64,000 nt of DNA from Phocoena phocoena (taxonomy: Eukaryota > Chordata > Mammalia > Artiodactyla > Phocoenidae). A program made the position numbers and the translations under genes. Shown one piece after another: positions 55,921 through 64,000 of the stretch (position 1 is its first letter; each line of letters begins with the position of its first letter). The DNA lies in contig NC_089220.1 of the NCBI RefSeq assembly GCF_963924675.1, forward strand, positions 163,345,270-163,409,269, in the 5' to 3' direction. A model generated the notes under the pieces. The model was not told the origin of the DNA. It saw only the letters and a program-made list of their open reading frames with translations, and did not search any database.

Positions 55921-56554
55921 AGTGCTCTCTAGATACAGAACCATAATTCAAAAAGACGCATGCACCCCAACGTTCATTGCAGCACTGTTTACAATAGCCA
56001 AGACACGGAAGCAACCTAAATGCTCATCAACCAATGAATGGATAAAGAAGATGTGGTACATATATACAATGGAATATTACTCAGCCATAAAAAAGGAAAT
56101 AATGCCATTTGCAGCAACATGGGTGGACCTAGAGATTACCATACTAAGTCAAGTCAGTCAGACAGAGAAAGACAAATATCATATGATATCACTTATATGT
56201 GGAATCTAAAAAAATGGTACAAATGAACTTATTTACAAAACAGAAATAGGATCACAGATGTAGAAAACAAACTTATGGTACCAAAGGGGAAATGGGGGGG
56301 GCGATAAATTGGGAGATTGGGATTGACATATACACACTACTATATATAAATAGATAACTAATAAGGACCTACTGTATAGCAGAGGGAACTCTAGTCAATA
56401 TTCTGTAATAACCTATATGGGAAAAGAATCTAAAAAAGAATGGATATATGTATATGTATAACTGATTCACTTTGTTGTGTACCTGAAACTAACGCAACAT
56501 TGTAAATCAACTATACTCCAATAAAAATTTTTTAAAAAAGAAAAGTGTTCTCTA
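55921..56554 (+). mobile_element. Truncated LINE-1 3' end with target-site duplication
   Basis: The body, 55932-56543, holds the final ORF2 codons ('[19 protein letters not shown]', stop at 56207-56209) and the whole 3' UTR, with a G-rich tract near 56290 and AATAAA near 56519. It is flanked by agtgctctcta (55921-55931) and agtgttctcta (56544-56554), one mismatch. It lies in the NEBL intron, antisense to the gene. Confidence 0.92.
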
Positions 56555-57223
56555 ACTTTGGCTTTTAAAAATGAAAATTCATGCCTACTCAATTGTTCAA
56601 ATCCGACCTTCAAAAGGAGTCTGTAGCTACTGTCAAATACAGAAGGAGAAGAAGGTATTTATCCTAAACACGTGTGGGCTGGAGCGAGCAGGAGAGTTTA
56701 GAATGAGAAACCTTGTCCTTACGGTCTCTCCTCATGCCTTGATTATTTCCATCTCCCTCTCTGTTTACATTATTTAACGCAAGTCTCTTTGGGGTTATCA
56801 AACTTGTTATCTACCTTATACCTGGTACAATAGAAGATATTTTAGGAAGCTCCTATTAGGACTATGAAAAATATAACTGAGAGCTCAGAGGAATCAACTT
56901 ACTAAAAGCAAATCCCTATTTAAAAAGAGGCACAGACATTGCTTTTTCACTGTTGTGCTACATGAATGTTTTTTATGAAACATAGGTGAAACAAGCAAAA
57001 GAAAATTTCAGGTAATGGCTTTGGAAATTGGGTTTATTATGGATTTGTGTAAAAGATAGCTATTCCACGTGAGTATGAGACATTGTCCACAAAAATATGG
57101 AATTCAATGGGTTTTGCAAAAGCAAGATGTTAGGCTAATTTTGCAACAAACAAGTACTTCTTATGAAAGAGAAAAACACACAGTGCCCTCCTTATTAAAC
57201 TAGTGGTCAGACAGCATGAGCAT

Positions 57224-57335
57224 TTTTTTTTTCTTTTGGCCGCACAGAGCGGTGTACGGTATCTTAGTTCCCCCTGACCAGGGAATTGAACCCGCATCCC
57301 TTGCTGTGGAAGCACGGAGTCTTAACCCATGGGCA
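57224..57335 (-). mobile_element. Older CHR/Bov-tA-like tRNA-derived SINE, minus orientation
   Basis: Read on the minus strand this is a tRNA-Glu-like SINE: 'ttaagactccgtgcttccac' head, B-box-like 'gggttcaattccctgg', 'tcaggggg', a 'gaactaagataccgtacacc' part, then 'ggccaaaag' and an A-rich tail (T run on plus at 57224-57236). It is shorter and more diverged than the other SINEs here. Confidence 0.85.
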
Positions 57336-57924
57336 TTAGTACAGATGGTGGTAGAGGTATGATGGTCTTCCGACCCAAGAGTCTTGAGGTTGAGCAGTTT
57401 CTATTTCAATAGCATAAAAGCCACAAAACAGTAGCTTTCATTATACTAAGGCAACAACAAAACACAAAAGTGTGACTCAACTTTCATTTCACATTGGTAA
57501 GATTTATTGACCAGAGGTCTGGAAGATGACTAAAGCTCTGAGGGTTTCAGGCTCTATTTGAAATGTCCTACAGTCTTTATAAAACTGAAATCTCTCTTGT
57601 AGTGCACAAAAAATTCTTACATAAACAGCCAACACTAATATTTTCTAATGAAGGCTTATTCTTATGATTGAAGGAGGTAAAATCAAGATAAAGAAAGAAG
57701 TAAGTAGACAGGAAGGTCATAAAACAGAAGGTAAAACTGGAGGAAGAAAAATTTTTAGGAGCCTTCAGAAATCTGAAACTGGAAAAATAAGGAAATACAT
57801 GTAAACATACAAAGACTGGAGTAAATGAACCACAGAAATTCACCCAAATTAAAAGTAGAAAAAGCACCCCCAAAAATGTCCACTCTGGGGAAGGTACCCA
57901 GAGTAGATGGGAGAAGAGAAAGAG

Positions 57925-58090
57925 AATTATGGAAGTGTCCTCCGTGTGCCTGGTGCTTTATGTATTGCCCCTTAATTAACAGAATAACTCTCTAATACAA
58001 GTGTCATTCCCACTTTATAGACTACAAATACAGAGGCTGGGAGATTAAGCAGGAAGGCACCAGAACAATCATCTCTGCACAGTGACACCA
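57925..58090 (-). mobile_element. MIR SINE fossil, minus orientation
   Basis: Reverse MIR phrases: 'tgtgcctggtgctttatgta', 'agaataactctctaatacaa', 'cattcccactttatagacta', 'aatacagaggctgggagatt'. Confidence 0.65.
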
Positions 58091-58215
58091 CAATAAAAGT
58101 CTCAGGTCATCACAGAAGGAGTGGAAGCTTTGACAGCCTCACAATGACCACAGAGTAATAGTATATGGCCAAACTCCAAATGCAGAACATAAAAATAAAA
58201 ATGGTGCTTTACTGA

Positions 58216-58584
58216 TGTCTTAGGTCATCCGGGGTGGGCATAAAAAAATACCACAGACTGTGGGGCTTAAACAACTAACATTTATTTCTCACAGTTCTGG
58301 AGACTGGGAAGTCCAAGAGTAAAGCTTCAGCAGATTCGGTGTCTGGTGAGAATCTGCTTCCTGACTCACAGAAGGCCATCTTTTTGCTGCGTCCTTACAT
58401 GGCAGACGGTGAGGGAGCTCTGTGGGGTCTCTTTCATAATGGCACTAAATCCCATTCATGAGGACTCCACCCTCATGACCTAATCACCTACCAAATGCTA
58501 CATCTCCTAGTACCATCATATTGGGGGTTAGGATTTCAACACATGAATTTGGGCGGGGGAACACAAGCATTAAGTCTATAGCAA
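58216..58584 (-). mobile_element. MaLR (MST/MLT1-type) LTR, minus orientation
   Basis: The plus strand gives the reverse LTR: 'aaaataccacagactgtggg', 'aacatttatttctcacagtt', 'ctggagactgggaagtccaa', 'gaggactccaccctcatgac', 'gggggttaggatttcaacac'. In the NEBL intron, in the same orientation as the gene. Confidence 0.88.
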
Positions 58585-59575
58585 TTAGCTAACTATAGAC
58601 ACAGAATGAACACAGAAAATAATTTTGGGGTTTTTCTCATAGGCTTACTTTTTTAAAAATCTAGAATAAGGAGAAAATCAGCCCTCGGGAATTTTCCAAT
58701 GAAGAACACAAGATACAATGAAATCAGAAATATTTTAGCTATTTAGAAATTCTAAAATATTTAGAAATATTTTCTAACACTTGACTATGGTTTTATCAGC
58801 TAATGCATGTCAAAGAACTTAATAAGGTTTTTTTTTTTCTAGGACAGAAAAATCTCTATTTAGGCAATCACAGGAAAATTGCTAAACTGAACGAAGACAA
58901 AAACATAAAAAAGAAAGTATGAAGATGCTGTTAGTTTTGAAGTAAATATTAAATAATGAGCTAGATCCTAACTAGATCTCATGTAGGCCATGAACAAGGT
59001 GGTTGAGCTAACTGGTAATAAAATAGGCCCATGATGTGAACCTTTTTGCTCAAATGGCTTTTGCACATGCCATCAAGAGTTCCATGCCAGGGCCTCAAGT
59101 CCTCGTGGCCTCTGATTCTCTCCACAAGCTACAGTGGGTACTAAATCCACAACAATTATGCCTAATCCAGCAACAAGATGCTATTTTTTAATCTGAGAGA
59201 ATTCCTAGCACTATAGAAAATGCTTTTCCGTCCCTGCAGTAAACGGAAACAAGCCAGACTGCCTCTAGGTTTTAGTTGTTGGTTTTAACGATAAGCTGTG
59301 AATAGACAACTGCCTGAGAAACAGCCTTGCTACATAATAAACTATGAATAAACAGACTTTAACATAAAAGTGAAACCATCTACCACTGAGTTAAAACCAC
59401 CAAGTTTTAGAGACAGGCATAGTCATCACTGTGATTTACAACATTGCTCAAACTTTGGAAGCCATATGTGAAAATAAAAGCAATCATTACTATATCATAT
59501 TTTACATTTTCAGCTCCAGTGTGGGCCATGAACTGTGGGAAGGAAAGGAGGAGAGAGGAGGATTCAGGTACGTGC

Positions 59576-59752
59576 AGTGAGTTTCAACCCTGGCTGCATA
59601 TTAAATTCACCTGGGATGTTTTAAAACCATGCTATGTCCAGGTCCCCCAGATTAAATCAGAGTTTCTGGGGTGGGAGTGGGAGGGAGTGGACACTGGCGT
59701 TTTATTTTTTAAATCTTCCAAGTGATTCAAATGGGCAGCCACGATGAAGAAC
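59576..59752 (+). mobile_element. MER5A-like DNA transposon fossil
   Basis: Block order: 'agtgagtttcaaccctggct', 'catattaaattcacctggga', 'cagagtttctggggtgggag', 'ttccaagtgattcaaatggg', ending near 'gaagaacaac'. This matches MER5A-type hAT elements. Confidence 0.7.
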
Positions 59753-59849
59753 AACTAAGCTACTGTTGGTGTCCTTCTTCTCCACCTGACACAAATTTAG
59801 AGGCACATGTGACCCTATTTATGCTACTCCCAAACTCCCTCTCTCCCCC

Positions 59850-60217
59850 TGCAATGGACTAAATGTCTGTATCCTCACAAATTCATATGTTGAAATCCTA
59901 ACCGCCCCCACCACAATGTGATGGTCTTTGGAGGTGGGGCCTTTGGGTGATTAGGTCATGAGGGTGGAGCCCTCATGAATGGGATAAGTGTCCTTATGAG
60001 AAGAGGCCAGAGAGTTACCTAGCTCTCCTTCCATCATGTGAGGACACAAGGAGAAGACAGCAGTCTGCAACCAAGAAGAGGGCCCTCAGCAGACCCGACC
60101 ATGCTAGCACCCTCATCTCTGCCTTCCAGCCTCCAGGACTGTGCGAAATAAATATGTGTTGTTTCTAATCCACCCAGTCTATGGTATTCTGTTATAGCAG
60201 CTGAACAGGCTAAAGCA
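59850..60217 (+). mobile_element. MaLR (MST/MLT1-type) LTR, plus orientation
   Basis: Full order present: 'caatggactaaatgtctgta', 'acaaattcatatgttgaaat', 'aggtggggcctttgggtgat', 'gagggtggagccctcatgaa', 'catcatgtgaggacacaagg', 'ttccagcctccaggactgtg', 'acccagtctatggtattctg', 'ttatagcagctgaacaggct'. A solo LTR in the NEBL intron, opposite to the gene. Confidence 0.9.
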
Positions 60218-60346
60218 CACACACACACCATGACTTTTTTCTACTTGTGGAGGAAAATATTTAACCCAGGGCTCAAGAAGCAACCGGGGATTGTGGGAAG
60301 AAAGCTGAGCCACGAGGAAGCTCACCACAGGATAACTGGGCAGGAT

Positions 60347-60360
60347 GGGGGGGGGGGGGG
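60347..60360 (+). repeat. G14 homopolymer
   Basis: Fourteen G in a row, followed within 80 bases by further G-rich sequence (60410-60430). Confidence 0.9.
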
Positions 60361-61439
60361 CTAACATTTGACACTCCTGGTGAGGCAAGAGCCACGTGGC
60401 ACCAGCAACGGGGCGGTGGGGGTGGGGGGACTAATAAAGTCCCCACTTCCAGGTCACCATCTGAGAGGAAAGGGAGACTGGGCAGCCAAGAACCATCTTT
60501 GCAATAATAAAGTCTCCCTTTCCTCCCCAGAGAAGACTTGCTTCCTAACCAGGTTGACACAGATAGTGTCTCCCTGTTGGGCAGGTTTGCTAGCGGTCCC
60601 CGTACACGATTCCGAGTTTCCTAAGCTTAGTACTTCTCAGCTGCGACAAAGATCCACTGTGTGCTCAGCATCTACCTGCACTTGCTCCCATGACCCACCG
60701 GCCACGTTCTTCCTTGGAACTCAGGGGGTGGAGGGGCAAGGGGAACTGTGGCCACATGAAGCCCATGCTGCCTGCTGTGTCGTGGGTATAAAGGTTTCTT
60801 TGTTTTCTTACCAGCTGGGTTTATGAAGTGTGGTGAGACAGCCCTGCAGCTACACCGCACTTAGGGATTGCTTGATCACTTGATTTAATAGTAGCAATCT
60901 GTGATTATATTTTCTTTTGTGTGTGATGTTTTCCTGGAGGTAATCGTTAACCTCTTTTATTATTTGCAGTGTTCTAGGCATTTGGGATACATTTAAAAAA
61001 ATATCTTTGCAAAATCAAAAATTATCTCTCAAGCCAATACTACATTCCTAACAATTTCTCCTTCTAGACTCCCATGTCATCTTTGTTTTAGTTTTCCAGT
61101 CTTTTATGAATTTTATTACTATAAAGTACTGCAAACCTCCTTTAAGAAAATGCAGTACACATGAAGATGTTTAAGCACCTAGGTATGCGCTTCTGTGAAC
61201 CTTAACGGGGGAAAGATGTAACATAGGATTCCCAAGGAATACAAAATATGAATACGATAAAACTTGAATAATATAAATGAAATGCTTACAGCTAGGAGGA
61301 CTAACTCAGTTTGCTTGGAACTTTCTCGGGTTTCACACTGAAGGTTCTGCTTCCCAGGAACCTCCTTAGTCTCGGGCAAATTGGCACGGTCAGTCCCTCT
61401 CCTTATGCCGTGCAGGGCCCTGTGCCTAGAGTGTCACAT

Positions 61440-61612
61440 GTGTGAGCTGGTGGAATTGTCGCCCTTTGACAGATGGTAAATGCCCATTTCACAGACAGAG
61501 AGTCTGAAGGTTAGCAAGATTCATAACTTGGTCAAAAATATCAGAGCTATGAGGAGCTAGTATTTAAATGCCAACAGCCTGACTCCAGAAACCAAACTCT
61601 GGGCTGTAGCAC
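61440..61612 (-). mobile_element. MIR SINE fossil, minus orientation
   Basis: Reverse MIR text: 'gtaaatgcccatttcacaga', 'ttagcaagattcataacttg', 'atttaaatgccaacagcctg', 'actccagaaaccaaactctg'. Confidence 0.65.
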
Positions 61613-63179
61613 AGCAAAATGATCATGGAAGAAATGACAAGACAGCATGAGGTTAATTTACAAACAAGCATTGTGGATCCAGAAATGTGGAAGAGCGCTA
61701 TGGTCTGGAGAGGAGCTTCTAGGAGTGGGGAGGACCCGACCTGAAGTCGGAAGAGTCAGCATCAACCATGCACTCCTGCCAGTGGGGCAGAAAGGAGTTA
61801 GAGGGAGGGAAAGAAGAAAGAAAGAGGTTTAATGGGGAGATATGCAAAGCAGGCTTCTTATGCTCACAGGGGCAACTCTAGTTGTCACTGACTTTTCTGT
61901 GGTAAACTCGGGGGTACAAACCCCACAAAAAGTTTCTGTGTCTGTGGTTGATGAGGTGTGCCAGGACATCCCTGGAAGGAATTATAGTGAGAACAATTCA
62001 TTCACTTTTGGAAAAGCAAGCTCAAATCACAGACAGTAGCATCACTTCTGAAGCAACGGCTTTTAGATTTCTTCCAAGGGTCATTTTGGCATCTGATAAG
62101 TCTCTGGAGTGTGTGTGTGTGTCCGCACACGTGTTTAACCTTTGCTTCTTCTTCCCATTGCCAATACTATCCTACGTTACCTAGGGCGCTTGTCATTCAG
62201 TCACCTCATCCTGCATGAATAATTTCAGGTCTATGTTCAAATCACGTCTCCTAGTATGAATCAACCACTTTCCCCCTGAGCAGCAAAGACCCCCATCATG
62301 ACACCACCGAACAATTTTCAAGGTCATTCTGTAGAAACTGCCTGAAAAATGTCACTCTCTTGAGTCATCAGCAGCATAGTGACAAGCTCTACTCCCACAG
62401 ACATTCCAAGAATCTAGCGAAAATACAATTAAGTCCAGGAAACTATTTAACTATTTTCTTCCCTAAACTTAAATGATAGACTTATAATGTTGCTTCAATC
62501 AAATATAAGTTGGCTATTTAAAGATTCCTAATTACCTGTTAACCGCAAAAGGAAACATATATAGGTTATGTACTTTTTAGAACCATGCATACATACATTA
62601 CATTTCACCATTTCATTTATATATTTGGCTTAGTTGTCTCAAGCAAGAACTTCTAAAATATTGTTTTGGGACTCTGCAATTCCTAAATGTTGAAAAAGAC
62701 ACAAAGTTAGTTATATTTTAAATTATCTTCCAGTTACACTTAATTACTCTCGAAAGCCCAGAAAAGCAGTACGTTTTGATTTCAAAGCTGTTTTTTCTCT
62801 AGAAAACGTAAGTCTGTGGATGTTCTCTGACAGAACCGAGCTAAGACGTAATGTGGTTTGAATAGAAATAGAGCACTTTGGATTGAAGAATGCCTGCTAC
62901 TTTGCTTCAGAATAATCTAGCCAATTTACTCCTACATTTAGATTTGAATTTCAACTTGTGTAGTTTTTTTCTCAGATTTATTTCTAATTTTTAGCTATCA
63001 AAGCCAGAATAAACTCCCCAACTTGTAACCGTAACCCAACCGTAAATACGAGCAGGTCTGTCACTGATGGAAAAGGAAATAATTTCTGCCCCAGATTAGA
63101 GAGTCTTTAGTAATATTCTCATGGCACAAAATCCATATGGCATGTATCTGTGTCTACAGGCAGACGTACACGATCCCTC

Positions 63180-63400
63180 AAAACAAGTCGGAAGGGCTTC
63201 CCTGGTGGCGCAGTGGTTGAGAGTCCGCCTGCCGATGCAGGGGACGCGGGTTCGTGCCCCGGCCCAGGAAGATCCCACATGCCGTGGAGCGGCTGGGCCC
63301 GTGAGCCATGGCCGCTGAGCCTGCGCGTCCGGAGCCTGTGCTCTGCAACGGGAGAGGCCACAGCAGTGAGAGGCCCGCGTACCGCAAAAAAAAACAAGTC
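63180..63400 (+). mobile_element. CHR-type tRNA-derived SINE, plus orientation, with target-site duplications
   Basis: The body is about 63190-63390. The head is 'gggcttccctggtggcgcag'; A box tggcgcagtgg at 63206-63216; B-box-like ggttcgtgcc at 63249-63258; then 'gccgtggagcggctgggccc' and an A run. It is flanked by aaaacaagtc at 63180-63189 and 63391-63400. It lies in the NEBL intron, antisense to the gene, and is of the same young subfamily as the copies near 23 and 27 kb. Confidence 0.95.
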
Positions 63401-64000
63401 AAAAAAGAAAATAAAGTAATGTACAGTGTGGATATGTATGTGGTTTCCTGACAAGAACTATATAATTTGGGGCAGTTCTCTGATAAGATGAAAGCAATAG
63501 GATAGCAGGTAGATGGGGACGCTGTTTCCATTTAGGTAAGCCATACCACCGAGACTAGCTTTTACACACAAATTATGCCATGACTGAAAAGTCAGCTCAT
63601 AGCAAATCCCAATTTTCCCCAGTGACCACTACTGCTGATATTGTGTAAATCAATCTTGTACAGCAAGATTCATCATCATTCAAGTACAGTGAAAGAAAAT
63701 CTCATTACACTATTGAAGAGGTAACTCCGTAAATACTTGTTGGATCGATATACATAATATATTCTCAAAGACTTAAAACTGGACTATGCATTAAGTTTAT
63801 TCTCGCACTAATCAATTCAGATACTGACCCTTAAGGAATACCATCAATCCACAAGGAGTTCTTGAATAGTTTTACATTAGACTCCCCTAGCGATAACCCA
63901 CACTAAGTATCGCATCTAGACATGTCTCAGTATTGATTACGTTTGTGAATGAGCAGGTATATTTTCTTCAACCAATGAACATTTATGAAACTGACTCAAT

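Larger units (their letters stand above)
53563..64000 (-). other. NEBL: NEBL intron (continues beyond the window)
   Basis: All sequence upstream of the linker exon up to the right edge. The preceding NEBL exon should encode the part after the last nebulin repeat and end with the first base of the split codon. Reading the minus strand I did not find it, so it is either outside the window or missed. Repeats inside are listed separately. The stretches 54147-55920 (A/T-rich), 56556-57223, 60218-61439 and 61613-63179 show no gene, RNA or clear repeat. Short frames such as 60368-60826 plus have no recognised domain. Confidence 0.7.

Noticed and set aside
61179..61379. Possible NEBL exon on the minus strand ('cct agct|gtaagc' donor-like site)
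   Set aside because: The frame that would fit is interrupted by a stop and the residues do not resemble nebulin repeats or the NEBL linker.
1..64000. Search for CRISPR-like arrays, prokaryotic operons or phage genes
   Set aside because: No regularly spaced repeats and no prokaryotic-type gene packing; all regular repeats are microsatellites or transposon copies.

Overview
This is mammalian nuclear DNA, almost certainly from a cetacean and probably a toothed whale. The main evidence is four young tRNA-derived SINEs of the cetacean/artiodactyl CHR type (about 973-1343, 23250-23467, 26633-26855 and 63190-63390). They have the 'cttccctggtggcgcagtgg' head, pol III A and B boxes, and target-site duplications. 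An older SINE of the same group lies near 57224-57335. No bacterial, phage, CRISPR or operon-like system is present. Most open frames of 60-150 codons here are chance frames or lie inside repeats.

The only host gene I can support is NEBL (nebulette / LIM-nebulette, also called LASP2), on the minus strand. Its last two coding exons are visible. The linker exon is at 53456-53562, with a 'gtaagt' donor. The terminal exon at 51781-51957 encodes the SH3 domain and ends in TAA. Both junctions keep the reading frame. A long 3' UTR follows toward lower coordinates. I place candidate poly(A) signals at 49303-49308 (proximal) and 46620-46625 (distal, with a GU-rich stretch beyond it). Everything from 53563 to the right edge is NEBL intron, and I could not find the next upstream exon in it.

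The left 46 kb is intergenic DNA downstream of NEBL, built from layered retroelements. The dominant one is a full-length LINE-1 at 6151-13228 on the plus strand. It has a perfect 12-bp target-site duplication, a CpG-rich 5' UTR with a YY1-like site at the start, an intact ORF1, and an ORF2 with at least four lesions: loss of the GDFN part of the endonuclease, a changed SDH motif, a 1-base frameshift and a nonsense codon. It is inserted into the 3' end of an older LINE-1. Other pieces are truncated LINE-1s (1-972, 53953-54126, 55932-56543), antisense and ancient LINE-1 (1600-2260, 20570-22085, 34945-35200, 40050-40790), MaLR/MLT1 LTRs (2928-3266, 21553-21970, 31430-31612, 39424-39812, 58216-58584, 59850-60217), two probable class I ERV solo LTRs (16995-17406, 28425-29076), and MER5A-like and MIR fossils.

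Region by region: 1-6150 is LINE-1, SINE and LTR fossils; 6151-13228 is the full-length LINE-1; 13229-40790 is intergenic DNA with scattered repeats and a TAAT-rich candidate regulatory block at 37380-38060; 40791-51780 is repeat-poor and includes the probable NEBL 3' UTR; 51781-53562 holds the two NEBL exons; 53563-64000 is intron. I found no clearly undescribed system. The observations most worth checking are the NEBL 3' end structure, the combination of a perfect target-site duplication with several ORF2 lesions in the LINE-1, and the repeat-poor block beside NEBL.
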